Assembly: GCF_002929745.1 (NCBI RefSeq)
Contig: NZ_PJIQ01000001.1
Location: 466,533 to 530,532, forward strand
Source: Arthrobacter sp. B1805
Lineage (GTDB): Bacteria > Actinomycetota > Actinomycetes > Actinomycetales > Micrococcaceae
Reading direction: 5' to 3'
DNA length: 64,000 bases
The position numbers and the translations under genes were made by a program. Below the pieces are notes generated by a model. That model was not told the origin of the DNA. It saw nothing but the letters and a program-made list of their open reading frames with translations, and did not search any database. Of the stretch, positions 42,864 to 51,372 are shown piece by piece. Within the stretch, counting starts at the first letter, position 1; the number at the start of each line of letters is the position of its first letter.

Positions 42864-45407
42864 GTGACCGACCTGATGCGCGAGATGCCCGCCGACGCCA
42901 CGACCACCAGGGACGGATTCGTCCGGGTCCGCGGTGCGAGTGAGAACAACCTGCGTGACGTCGACGTGGACTGCCCGCGGGACGCCGTCGTCGCCTTCAC
43001 CGGCGTCTCGGGATCCGGCAAGTCCTCCCTCGCCTTCGGCACGATCTATGCGGAGGCCCAGCGCCGGTACCTGGAGTCGGTGGCACCCTATGCGCGGAGG
43101 CTCATCCAGCAGGGGAACACGCCCCACGTCGAGTCGATCACGGGCCTGCCACCCGCCGTCGCGCTCCAGCAGCGCCGTGGGACACCGAGTGTCCGGTCGA
43201 CGGTCGGTACCCTGACCACACTGTCGAACTCCCTCCGGATGCTGTACTCCCGCGCCGGGACGTATCCCGCGGGAACTCCGGGTCGGCTCGAGTCGGACGC
43301 CTTCTCTCCCAATACCGCAGCGGGTGCCTGTCCCCGCTGTCACGGCCTCGGTATCGCGCGGGACGTGACGGAGGCGACGCTCGTTCCCGATCCCTCCCTG
43401 ACCATCCGGCAAGGCGCGATCGCCGCGTGGCCGGGAGCATGGCAGGGGAAGAACCTCCGCGACGTCGTCAGCGAACTGGGCCATGACATCGACACCGCGT
43501 GGAGGGACCTGCCGAAGGCATCCCGGGACTGGATCCTGTTCACGGAGGAACAGCCCGTCGTCGAGGTCACGCCCCAGCGCGATCGCGTGGCCAAGCCGTA
43601 CAAGGGACGATTCTGGAGTGCGAAGAGCTACGTCCTGCACACTCTGCACGATTCCAAGAGCCAGCAGATGCGCGACCGCGTCCTGCCGTTCATGGAATCC
43701 GGTCCCTGTTCCCTGTGTTCCGGCAGCGGACTGCGGCCGGAAGCGCTCGCGGTGACCTTCGCGGGCCTCTCGATCGCGGAGGCGAATGCCCTGCCGCTGG
43801 CCGACCTGGCGGCCCACCTCGAACCCGCCGCGAGCATCGGGCGCCCGACGGCGGCTCATCGCTCGTCCGCGTCGGGAGAGGGGACGGAGGTGTCCGCCAC
43901 CATCAGCAGGGACCTCGTGCAGCGCCTCGGGACCCTGGTCGACCTGGGACTCGGGTACCTGAGCCTCAGCCGTGCCACGCCTACGCTCTCACCCGGCGAG
44001 ATGCAGCGGCTGAGGATCGCGACCCAACTGAGGTCGGGCCTCTTCGGCGTCGTCTACGTGCTCGACGAACCCTCGGCAGGGCTGCACCCGGCCGACGTCG
44101 AGCCACTGCTCGCCGTCCTGGAAGCCCTCAGGGACGCCGGGAACTCCGTCTTCGTGGTCGAACACACCATGGACGTCGTCCGGCGCGCGGACTGGATCGT
44201 CGACGTCGGCCCGCGTGCGGGCGAGGGCGGGGGGACCATCGTCTACAGCGGCCCGGTGGACGGACTCGCGGATGTCCCCGGATCCCTCACCGCACCCTTC
44301 CTGGCCGGAATCACCGACTCCGCAGCCGACGCCCGGGAACGGCGGGAAGCGTCGGCCTGGCTGACGTTGACGGGCATCCACCGTCACAACCTGAACGGAG
44401 TGGACGCCGCGATACCCCTCGGCGTGCTGACGGCCGTGACCGGCGTCTCCGGGTCGGGCAAGTCGACACTGGTCAGCACGGTCCTCGCCGAAGCGGTCGG
44501 AACATACGTGCGCAATGACACGCCCGACGACGGCGCGGCGGAGAACGACGTGGCGGACGTGACGCATCCCGCAGCAGTGGCGGCCATCAGCGGACTGGAC
44601 CATGTCGACCGACTGGTCAGCGTAGACCAGAAGCCCATCGGGCGCACGCCGCGCTCGAACCTCGCGACGTACACCGGGCTCTTCGATGCCGTCCGCAGGG
44701 CCTTCGCCGCGACTCCCGATGCCCGGTCGAAGGGTTTCGGTGCCGGCCGTTTCTCCTTCAACGTGCAGGGCGGCCGGTGCGAGACGTGCCAGGGCGAAGG
44801 CTTCGTCTCGGTCGAGCTCCTCTTCCTGCCCGGCAGCTACGGGCCGTGCCCCACCTGCCAGGGAGCCCGCTACAACGAGGAGACCCTGACGGTCAGGCTC
44901 AGGGGACGCAGCATCGCAGACGTCCTCGCGATGACGGTCGACGACGCCGCCGGTTTCCTCTCGGGCATCCCCGCTGCCGCCCGCTCCCTCGCGACGCTCC
45001 GCGACGTCGGACTGGGGTACCTGCGACTGGGTCAGCCGGCCACCGAGCTGTCGGGCGGAGAGGCACAGCGCATCAAGCTCGCGACCGAGCTCCAGCGAAC
45101 CCGCCGGGGCCACACCCTCTACCTGCTGGACGAGCCGACCACGGGCCTGCACCCGGCCGACGTCCTCCTGCTCCTGGCACAGCTCGGTGCACTGGTGGAC
45201 GCCGGCAACACCGTCGTCGTCGTCGAGCACACCATGGCCGTCGTCGCCGCCGCGGATTGGGTGATCGACCTCGGCCCGGGCGGTGGCTCGGACGGCGGGA
45301 CCATCGTGGCTACCGGTACGCCGCGGCAGGTCGCCGCACTCGATGCTTCGATCAGTGTGACTGCGCCCTATCTCGCGGCCTCCCTCGACGGACGTCGACC
45401 GGCCTGA
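42864..45407 (+). CDS. UvrA-like ABC ATPase (short, stand-alone UvrA paralogue)
   Basis: An 847-residue tandem ABC protein. Walker A motifs are [15 protein letters not shown] and [14 protein letters not shown]; signature/Walker B regions are [20 protein letters not shown] with [13 protein letters not shown], and [16 protein letters not shown] with [13 protein letters not shown]. Zinc modules include [16 protein letters not shown] and CETCQGEG...CPTCQGA. At ~850 residues it is ~100 shorter than housekeeping UvrA, like the UvrA2/DrrC-type paralogues linked to tolerance of DNA-binding drugs. It stands alone without UvrB. Confidence 0.9.
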   Translation: MTDLMREMPADATTTRDGFVRVRGASENNLRDVDVDCPRDAVVAFTGVSGSGKSSLAFGTIYAEAQRRYLESVAPYARRLIQQGNTPHVESITGLPPAVALQQRRGTPSVRSTVGTLTTLSNSLRMLYSRAGTYPAGTPGRLESDAFSPNTAAGACPRCHGLGIARDVTEATLVPDPSLTIRQGAIAAWPGAWQGKNLRDVVSELGHDIDTAWRDLPKASRDWILFTEEQPVVEVTPQRDRVAKPYKGRFWSAKSYVLHTLHDSKSQQMRDRVLPFMESGPCSLCSGSGLRPEALAVTFAGLSIAEANALPLADLAAHLEPAASIGRPTAAHRSSASGEGTEVSATISRDLVQRLGTLVDLGLGYLSLSRATPTLSPGEMQRLRIATQLRSGLFGVVYVLDEPSAGLHPADVEPLLAVLEALRDAGNSVFVVEHTMDVVRRADWIVDVGPRAGEGGGTIVYSGPVDGLADVPGSLTAPFLAGITDSAADARERREASAWLTLTGIHRHNLNGVDAAIPLGVLTAVTGVSGSGKSTLVSTVLAEAVGTYVRNDTPDDGAAENDVADVTHPAAVAAISGLDHVDRLVSVDQKPIGRTPRSNLATYTGLFDAVRRAFAATPDARSKGFGAGRFSFNVQGGRCETCQGEGFVSVELLFLPGSYGPCPTCQGARYNEETLTVRLRGRSIADVLAMTVDDAAGFLSGIPAAARSLATLRDVGLGYLRLGQPATELSGGEAQRIKLATELQRTRRGHTLYLLDEPTTGLHPADVLLLLAQLGALVDAGNTVVVVEHTMAVVAAADWVIDLGPGGGSDGGTIVATGTPRQVAALDASISVTAPYLAASLDGRRPA

Positions 45408-45498
45408 CAGCCAGGGTGCGGCACCGGGGGGCCGGACTTCGGGTGCGCTGGCCTCAGACGTCGTTCGCCCGGCATCCGGTACGGACACCCGGGAAGCG

Positions 45499-46911
45499 TC
45501 ACACCAGCGCCGGTGCGAAGTCGTCCAGGACGGCTACGTGGGCGTCCAGGGACTGCCAGGCGGAGGAGAGGATGCCGAGTGCCCGGCGCGTGTCCTCGAG
45601 GGGGTAGCTGAAGGGCACCCGGAGGAACCGCTCGAAGACGCCGTCCATCCCGAAGCGCGGGCCGGCACCGAGCAGCAGGCCCCGGTCGCGGGCGGCGAGG
45701 GCGAGCTGCGAGCTGACGGGAGCACCCAGGTTGACCCAGGTGCACAGGCCGCCGGTCACGTGCGGCACGTTCCACTCCGGCAGCAGCTCGCGAAGGAGCG
45801 TCTCCAGATGGTCTCGTCCCTCCCTGAGCTGCGTCGCGCGGAACCGCAGCAGCTCGTCATAGGTGCCGAGCATCTCGAGCGCGATCAGCTGCTCGAGGAT
45901 GGGCGTCCCCAGGTCCTGCGCATATCGGGACTGGACGAGCCGCCGGATCAACTCCTCGTCGGCCCGGATCCAGCCGATCCTCAATCCGCCCCAGACCGTC
46001 TTGCCCATCGAACCGATCAGCACGGCGGGGCCGAACGCGGCGAGGGGGAGCTCGGTGGCGCCGTCGATCCGCAGCTCGGCCATGGTCTCGTCCGCGATGA
46101 CAACCGTTCCCTGTCGCGCGGCGGCAGCGGTGAGCCTCTCCCGTTGGGCCGGGGGCATCACCGCGCCGGTGGGATTGTGGAAATCCGGCATGACGTAGGC
46201 CAGCGCGGGTTGCGTGCGCTGCAACGCCTGCTCGAGTCCGTCGCCGTCCCAGCCGCGCTCCGCGTCGACGGACACGCGTACGAGGCGCCGCCCGGCCGCG
46301 CGGAGGGCCTCGTACGCGTGGGGGTAGCTGGGCGCCTCCACGAGCGCGGTGTCGCTGCGTCCCAGGAGGGTCCGGGCGAGCAGGGAGATCGCATGCTGCG
46401 CCCCGAGGGTGACCATGATCTGGCCCGGGACCGTGGGCACCCCCCGCGCCGAGTACCGGTCGGCGAGGGCCCGCCGCAACCGTGGCAGACCGAGCGGATC
46501 GTACCCGTTGCCGTTGAGGTAGGCGGGAAGCTCGCGGGAGGCTCGCGCCGCGGCCTCACCGACCTGCGGCGCAGCGGGGAGGGCGGCCTTGCTGAAGTCC
46601 AGCACGACCGCCGCCTCGTCGTCGTTCATTGGGGCCGTACCACGATCCGGCAGGGCGACCACGCTGCCCGAGCCACGCGTGCTCCTGAGGTATCCCGCAT
46701 CCCGGAGGCGCGCGTAGGCCGCCGCCACGAGGGTCCTGCTGACGGCGAGCTGCGCGGCGAGTTCCCGCTCGGCCGGCAGCCGGGTGCCCAGGGGGATCCG
46801 GCCATCGAGAGAGAGCAGCCTGATGCGGTCGGCCAGGGCGATGTAACCGGGGCCGGTAGTGCGCCAGGCACCGAGTTCCGCTGTGAGCCGACGGGCGGCG
46901 AGAACGATCAT
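45499..46911 (-). CDS. MocR/PdxR-type regulator (GntR HTH plus aminotransferase domain)
   Basis: A 470-residue chimera. Residues ~1-80 are a GntR winged helix (IALADRIRLLSLDGRIPLGT, LPAERELAAQLAVSRTLVAAAY). The rest is a fold-type I aminotransferase-like domain with MPDFHNPTGAVM, VIADETMAEL and the PLP lysine in GSMGKTVWGG. It is divergent from a YczE-type membrane protein gene, the conserved partner of one MocR subgroup (YczR), so it probably controls yczE in response to a PLP-bound ligand. GGTGG precedes the ATG at 46911. Confidence 0.9.
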   Translation of the reverse strand: MIVLAARRLTAELGAWRTTGPGYIALADRIRLLSLDGRIPLGTRLPAERELAAQLAVSRTLVAAAYARLRDAGYLRSTRGSGSVVALPDRGTAPMNDDEAAVVLDFSKAALPAAPQVGEAAARASRELPAYLNGNGYDPLGLPRLRRALADRYSARGVPTVPGQIMVTLGAQHAISLLARTLLGRSDTALVEAPSYPHAYEALRAAGRRLVRVSVDAERGWDGDGLEQALQRTQPALAYVMPDFHNPTGAVMPPAQRERLTAAAARQGTVVIADETMAELRIDGATELPLAAFGPAVLIGSMGKTVWGGLRIGWIRADEELIRRLVQSRYAQDLGTPILEQLIALEMLGTYDELLRFRATQLREGRDHLETLLRELLPEWNVPHVTGGLCTWVNLGAPVSSQLALAARDRGLLLGAGPRFGMDGVFERFLRVPFSYPLEDTRRALGILSSAWQSLDAHVAVLDDFAPALV

Positions 46912-46927
46912 GGGGCCACCATGCCAT

Positions 46928-46954
46928 GATTGGCCTCTTGATGTAAGTCCAATC
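46928..46954. promoter_or_regulatory. Candidate MocR operator between mocR and yczE
   Basis: GATTGG (46928-46933) and CCAATC (46949-46954) form an inverted pair 15 bases apart in the 61-base divergent gap. A possible -10 TCTACT at 46961-46966 lies six bases before the yczE start. Confidence 0.45.
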
Positions 46955-46972
46955 AGCGGCTCTACTGAAAGC

Positions 46973-47599
46973 ATGACCTTCTTCGGCGTACGGCGCGGAC
47001 TGCAACTCCTCATCGGCCTCTTCTTCTACGGACTCTCGCTCGCCATGATGATCCGTGCCACGCTCGGGGTACCGCCGTGGGACGTGTTGGGCCAGGGCGG
47101 TTCGCAGCAGACCGGCATCCCGTTCGGGTTCATGACGAACATCATCGGTGGGATCGTCCTGCTGCTGTGGATCCCCCTGCGGCAGCGCCCGGGCCTCGGC
47201 ACGGTGCTGAACGTCCTGCTCGTGGGGCCGAGTGCGGAAGTGGGCCTCGCACTCCTCGATGAGCCGACCCAGCTCTGGGCGCGGGTCCTGCTGTTCGCGG
47301 GCGGCCTGATCCTGCTGGCGGTCGCGAGCGGGCTCTACCTCGGCGCACGCCTCGGCCCAGGACCACGTGACGGGCTGATGACCGGCCTGCATGATCGGTT
47401 CGGTGCCCCGATCTGGCTTGTACGCACAGCGATCGAGGGGACGGTCCTGCTGATCGGCTGGCTGCTCGGCGGTTCGGTGGGGCTGGGAACGCTCGCCTTC
47501 GCGCTGTTCATCGGGCCGTTGGTCAACCTCGCGCTGCCGCTCTTCCGGATGCCCGAGCGTCCACGGCCGGTGGCAGACGCCGTCGTCGCCGGCTCCTGA
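46973..47599 (+). CDS. YczE/YitT-type integral membrane protein
   Basis: A 208-residue protein with five predicted helices: FFGVRRGLQLLIGLFFYGLS, PFGFMTNIIGGIVLLLWIPL, LNVLLVGPSAEVGLAL, the ARVLLFAGGLILLAVASGLYLG helix and GTVLLIGWLLGGSVGLGTLA. The conserved LGPGPRDGLMTGLHDRFG is typical of YczE. The function is unproven, possibly a transporter. Its likely regulator is the adjacent divergent MocR protein. Confidence 0.85.
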   Translation: MTFFGVRRGLQLLIGLFFYGLSLAMMIRATLGVPPWDVLGQGGSQQTGIPFGFMTNIIGGIVLLLWIPLRQRPGLGTVLNVLLVGPSAEVGLALLDEPTQLWARVLLFAGGLILLAVASGLYLGARLGPGPRDGLMTGLHDRFGAPIWLVRTAIEGTVLLIGWLLGGSVGLGTLAFALFIGPLVNLALPLFRMPERPRPVADAVVAGS

Positions 47600-47651
47600 T
47601 CGGTGGCCGCCGACCCTAAACTGGTAGTCCTGCCGCCATCGAGAGGATTCC

Positions 47652-48515
47652 ATGACCACCGACGTCCCCAGTGCCGAGAGCCCCAGCCCCTGGCGTGAGC
47701 TCAGCCCGGGTATCCACGTGCTGCGGACCGCGGGGTTCCGGATGAACGTAGGGCTCGTCGTGGGGACGGAACGTGCCCTCGTCGTGGATACCGGCGCGGG
47801 CCCACGCAGTGCGGCCGAGGTCTACTCCCATGTGCGCGATATGACGGACCTGCCACTCATCGCGGTGAACACGCACGCCCACGCGGACCACTTCTTCGGC
47901 AACAGCTACTTCGCCGACCAGGGTGTGGAGGAGTTCTGGGCGACGTCCCGGTGCAGCGAGGTGCAGGCGGAGCACGGCGACGAGCAGCGTGCGCTCGTCG
48001 CCGCCGTCGAACCCGCCATGGGGGCGGACGACGGCGCACGCACCGCCATCCTGCCGGCCAACCGTCTGGTGGCGGGAACTCCCGTCGACCTGGATCTGGG
48101 CGGCGTGTCCGTGACGCTGTTCCACCTCGGCAAGGGCCACACCGACCACGACCTCCTGGTGGGAGCAGGCAATGTCCTGTTCACGGGTGATCTCGTGGAG
48201 GAAGGGGCGGACCCCGCCTTCGAGGACTCGTTCCCGACGGACTGGGTGCGGACGCTCGGCAAGATGGTCGCTCTCGAGGACCTGTACGACGTCTTCGTGC
48301 CCGGACACGGTGCGCCCGTGGACGTGGCCGAAGTGATCACCCAGATGAACAAGATGCGCAGTGCCATCCGGGTGACCCGGCTCGCGATGGACGAGGCGTC
48401 ACTGGACATGACGAAGGCGATCCCGATCCTCCCGTACGGACCGGAGCAGTCCCGCGTCCTGCTGATCCGCCTGCGCACGCTCGCCCACTGGAAGTGGCTG
48501 ACGCGCAAGCACTAG
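47652..48515 (+). CDS. Metallo-beta-lactamase-fold hydrolase
   Basis: A 287-residue MBL-fold protein with the metal motif NTHAHADHFFGN (HxHxDH), the third histidine in FHLGKGHTDHD, the bridging aspartate in LFTGDLVEEGADP and the last ligand in VFVPGHGAPV. Quorum-lactonase, glyoxalase II-like and general esterase functions are all possible. GAGAGGA precedes the ATG, and TAAACT ~30 bases upstream may be its -10. Confidence 0.85.
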   Translation: MTTDVPSAESPSPWRELSPGIHVLRTAGFRMNVGLVVGTERALVVDTGAGPRSAAEVYSHVRDMTDLPLIAVNTHAHADHFFGNSYFADQGVEEFWATSRCSEVQAEHGDEQRALVAAVEPAMGADDGARTAILPANRLVAGTPVDLDLGGVSVTLFHLGKGHTDHDLLVGAGNVLFTGDLVEEGADPAFEDSFPTDWVRTLGKMVALEDLYDVFVPGHGAPVDVAEVITQMNKMRSAIRVTRLAMDEASLDMTKAIPILPYGPEQSRVLLIRLRTLAHWKWLTRKH

Positions 48516-48638
48516 CACGAAGGGCCTCCCGGCGACGCCAGCTCGAGGGCGCCGGCGTCGTCGCGGTCGTCGAATCCTGGGCGGAGCTGCTCGGACTCCT
48601 CGGTATCGACGGCGCGGTCGACGCCCCGGCCTGACGAA

Positions 48639-49913
48639 TCAGCCCGCGGTGCCGAAAATCGTGCGGTCCAGGAAGGCGTTGCGGAACTTGCCCTCCGGGT
48701 CGAGACGCACCGCCAGGTCGCGGAAGTCGTCGAACCGCGGGTAGACGGGCGCGAGCTGCCGCGCGTCCGCCGCGAACAGCTTCCCCCAGTGCGGGCGCAT
48801 CCCGAAGGGTGCGAGCGCTGCTTCCAGTTCGGGCAGGAGCGCTTCGACCTCGGGCTGGAGAGGCTTCCACGTGAAGTGGAGACCTATCCCGGCGCGCTGG
48901 TAGTTGTTGCTCAGCCACAACTCGTCGGCGGCCATCGAGCGCACCTCGGACACGAGCAGCAGCGGTGCGATCTTCGGAGCGAGGTTGCGGACGGCCTGGA
49001 TCGCGGCCACGGCGTGCTCGCGCCCGACGAGGTACTCGGTCTGCAGCTCCTCGCCGTTGCTGGGGGTGAAGGCCAGGCGGAAGTGCGCCAGCCGGTCCGA
49101 CCACGGCCCGGGGACCCCGAGCTGCTGCGTGCAGTGGTCCGCAGCCACACCCGGCACCGGGTGGTACGCACGATCGGCTGCCACGCCGCCGTAGAACTCG
49201 CCGGGTGCCGGTGCACCGCTGTCGGTCCTGCTCTTGAGCCAGGCCTGGCCGATGGTGTCGCCTGCCCAGTCCGTGAACAGGCTGACGCTGTAGGCGGCGG
49301 AGGTGGCGGCGTCGTAGTCCGCGAGCACCGCGTCCCAGGGAACCTCCGTGAACACGTCCTGGCGCACGTCGAACGAGGGTTCGATGCGCAGCGTCACGCG
49401 ATGCACGACGCCGAGCGCGCCGAGGCCCACCACCATGCCGTCGAAGTCGGCGTCACCCTTCGCGACGGTCATGACGTCGCCGGACGCCGTCACGAGTTCG
49501 AGCCCGACGACGGCGGTGGCGAGGTTGCCGTTCGCGTTCCCCGAGCCATGGGTCGCCGTCGCGATGGCACCACCGATGGAGATGTGCGGTAGCGAGGCGA
49601 GGTTGTGGAGTGCGAAGCCGCGGCGCTGCAGGTGCCCGGCGAGCACGCCGTACCGGACACCCGCTCCGACGGTGACGGTGCGGGCGGCCTCGTCCACCTC
49701 GACGGCGGGATCCATGACGTCGAGCGACACCAGCGTGCCGGGGGTGTCGGCGATGTCGTTGAAGGAGTGGCGCGAGCCCAGTGCGCTGATGCGGGTCGCA
49801 GCCGCGACGGCCCGCTGCAGGTCGGCGAGTGAGGTCGGGTGCTCCAGCGTCACGGCGCGGTACTCGTAGTTTCCCGCCCAGTTCAGCGTGTCCCGTACGT
49901 GTTCCTCGATCAT
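48639..49913 (-). CDS. aldO: FAD-dependent alditol (xylitol) oxidase
   Basis: A 424-residue flavoenzyme strongly resembling Streptomyces AldO, which oxidises the terminal hydroxyl of xylitol, sorbitol or arabitol to the aldose and forms hydrogen peroxide. ISALGSRHSFNDIADTPGTL contains the histidine that carries covalent FAD; NLASLPHISIGGAIATATHG, AAYSVSLFTDWAGDTIGQAW and MRPHWGKLFAAD are shared with AldO. It is divergent from the arabinoside LacI gene, and a single operator lies between, so co-regulation with arabinan use is likely. Confidence 0.88.
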   Translation of the reverse strand: MIEEHVRDTLNWAGNYEYRAVTLEHPTSLADLQRAVAAATRISALGSRHSFNDIADTPGTLVSLDVMDPAVEVDEAARTVTVGAGVRYGVLAGHLQRRGFALHNLASLPHISIGGAIATATHGSGNANGNLATAVVGLELVTASGDVMTVAKGDADFDGMVVGLGALGVVHRVTLRIEPSFDVRQDVFTEVPWDAVLADYDAATSAAYSVSLFTDWAGDTIGQAWLKSRTDSGAPAPGEFYGGVAADRAYHPVPGVAADHCTQQLGVPGPWSDRLAHFRLAFTPSNGEELQTEYLVGREHAVAAIQAVRNLAPKIAPLLLVSEVRSMAADELWLSNNYQRAGIGLHFTWKPLQPEVEALLPELEAALAPFGMRPHWGKLFAADARQLAPVYPRFDDFRDLAVRLDPEGKFRNAFLDRTIFGTAG

Positions 49914-50000
49914 GGTGGTCCTTGTCTGGCCGGTGTCGCGACGGTGCGAAGGGAGGACGGCGCGAAAGCTGCGGCACCCCCATAAGAGAGGTGCCCGCCC

Positions 50001-50020
50001 ATCCTACAACGTTGTAGACT
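50001..50020. promoter_or_regulatory. Divergent promoter with embedded LacI operator (aldO / lacI)
   Basis: The perfect 14-bp palindrome CTACAACGTTGTAG (50004-50017) is flanked by overlapping -10-like hexamers, TAGGAT on the minus strand (50001-50006) and TAGACT on the plus strand (50015-50020). A bound LacI dimer would cover both. Confidence 0.7.
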
Positions 50021-50070
50021 CGCAGCACGCGTGACGTACAGGGCATCACGGTGGGACCTGAGGGGGCGGC

Positions 50071-51087
50071 ATGGCGGCCACACTGAAGGATGTTGCGCTG
50101 GCAGCGGGCGTCTCGATCAAGACAGTCTCCAACGTCATCAACGACTACCAGCACATCCGCGCCGACACGAAACAGCGCGTCATGGAGGCCATCTCCGAGC
50201 TCGGCTACAGCCCCAACCTGTCCGCGCGGAGCCTCCGCTCCGGCAAGACCGGCGTGATCGGCCTCGCCGTCCCCGAACTGTCGCTCAGTTACTTCGCGGA
50301 GCTCGCGGACTCGATCATCAAGGCCGCCGAGCGGCGGGGGCTCAAGGTCCTCATCGAACAGACCGGCGGGGACCGGGCGCACGAACTCGAGATCCTCTCC
50401 AGTCCCCGGCTGCAGATGACCGACGGACTGCTGTTCAGTCCGCTCGGCATGTCCAACGAGGATGCCCACCACCTGAACGTGAACTTCCCGCTCGTCCTTC
50501 TCGGCGAGCGGATCTTCGGCGGTCCCACCGACCACGTGACCATGAGCAACGTGGAGTCCGCACGGGCAGCGACGGCTCACCTGCTCTCGAAGGGCAGGCG
50601 CCGGATCGCCGTCGTCGGCGGGCACGAGGGGGAGGTGATCGGATCTGCCGGGCTCCGACTGCGCGGTTACCAGCAGGCTCTCGAGGACGCAGGAATCCCG
50701 TTCGACCCGAAGCTGGTGGCCTACACGACCTTCTGGCACCGCGCCAACGGAGCGACGTCGATGCGGGAACTCCTCGAGTCCGGCGTGGAATTCGATGCGA
50801 TGTTCGGCATGAACGACACACTGGCGCTCGGTGCGATGCGCGTCCTGCAGGAGGCGGGCCGGCGGATCCCGGACGACGTCGCGGTCATCGGTTTCGACGA
50901 CCTCGACGAGGGCAGGTACTCCCTGCCCACGCTGTCGACGATCGATCCCGGAAGGGACGAGATCGCCGATACCGCGGTGCGCGTGCTGCAGGAGCGTATT
51001 TCCGGGCGGGAGGGTGGTGCTCCGCCACGTGAGTTCGAGGCGCGTTTCCAGGTCATCGAGCGTGAGTCGTCAGCGCTGCCCGGCTGA
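50071..51087 (+). CDS. LacI-family repressor of the arabinoside operon
   Basis: A 338-residue LacI regulator: helix-turn-helix TLKDVALAAGVSIKTVSNVI, hinge NLSARSLRSGKTG, then the effector domain ending with PTLSTIDPGRDEIAD. GAGGGGG precedes the ATG. The palindrome CTACAACGTTGTAG upstream and two related copies in front of the binding-protein gene are its probable operators. Effector probably arabinose or an arabino-oligosaccharide, inferred from the regulated genes. Confidence 0.9.
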   Translation: MAATLKDVALAAGVSIKTVSNVINDYQHIRADTKQRVMEAISELGYSPNLSARSLRSGKTGVIGLAVPELSLSYFAELADSIIKAAERRGLKVLIEQTGGDRAHELEILSSPRLQMTDGLLFSPLGMSNEDAHHLNVNFPLVLLGERIFGGPTDHVTMSNVESARAATAHLLSKGRRRIAVVGGHEGEVIGSAGLRLRGYQQALEDAGIPFDPKLVAYTTFWHRANGATSMRELLESGVEFDAMFGMNDTLALGAMRVLQEAGRRIPDDVAVIGFDDLDEGRYSLPTLSTIDPGRDEIADTAVRVLQERISGREGGAPPREFEARFQVIERESSALPG

Positions 51088-51123
51088 CACTCCGCGGGCC
51101 GGGCGAAATTTCGCCGCAGCTGC

Positions 51124-51153
51124 TTGACAGTGGCCCACCTCACTCTGCATGCT
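51124..51153 (+). promoter_or_regulatory. Promoter of the arabinoside uptake operon
   Basis: A perfect TTGACA (51124-51129), an 18-base spacer, then CATGCT (51148-51153). The operators begin five bases downstream. Confidence 0.6.
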
Positions 51154-51157
51154 TTCT

Positions 51158-51184
51158 CTACAACGTTTACCTACAACGATGTAA
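51158..51184. promoter_or_regulatory. Tandem LacI operators in front of the arabinoside operon
   Basis: CTACAACGTTTACC (51158-51171) and CTACAACGATGTAA (51171-51184) are imperfect copies of the palindrome at 50004-50017, repeated with 13-base spacing over the expected transcription start. The rest of the 51088-51372 gap is an untranslated leader of ~190 bases. Confidence 0.7.
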
Positions 51185-51339
51185 ATGACGGAACCGGCAC
51201 TTGCGGACAGCTCCCCCAGCGGGACTGACCTGCAGGAGGACGGACCCGGATCAAGGAAGATTCGAGCGGGTGCGGCACCTTGTGCCCCAGCGATCCTCCT
51301 TCCTGCAGTACCCGGACCGGCCGCCCCCGGGCGGACCAC

Positions 51340-51353
51340 GGTGGAGTACCACC
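51340..51353 (+). other. Leader hairpin upstream of the binding-protein gene
   Basis: GGTGG-AGTA-CCACC forms a compact stem-loop ending 19 bases before the ATG of the binding protein, in a ~190-base leader that contains other short GC-rich inverted repeats. Confidence 0.4.
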
Positions 51354-51372
51354 GCGAGAGGAAGCAAGAGAT

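Noticed and set aside
48494..48634. A 46-codon GTG-initiated ORF (ending ESWAELLGLLGIDGAVDAPA) after the metallo-beta-lactamase-fold gene
   Set aside because: It overlaps the preceding gene by 22 bases, lacks a spaced ribosome binding site and has no family resemblance; it could be real, but evidence is insufficient.
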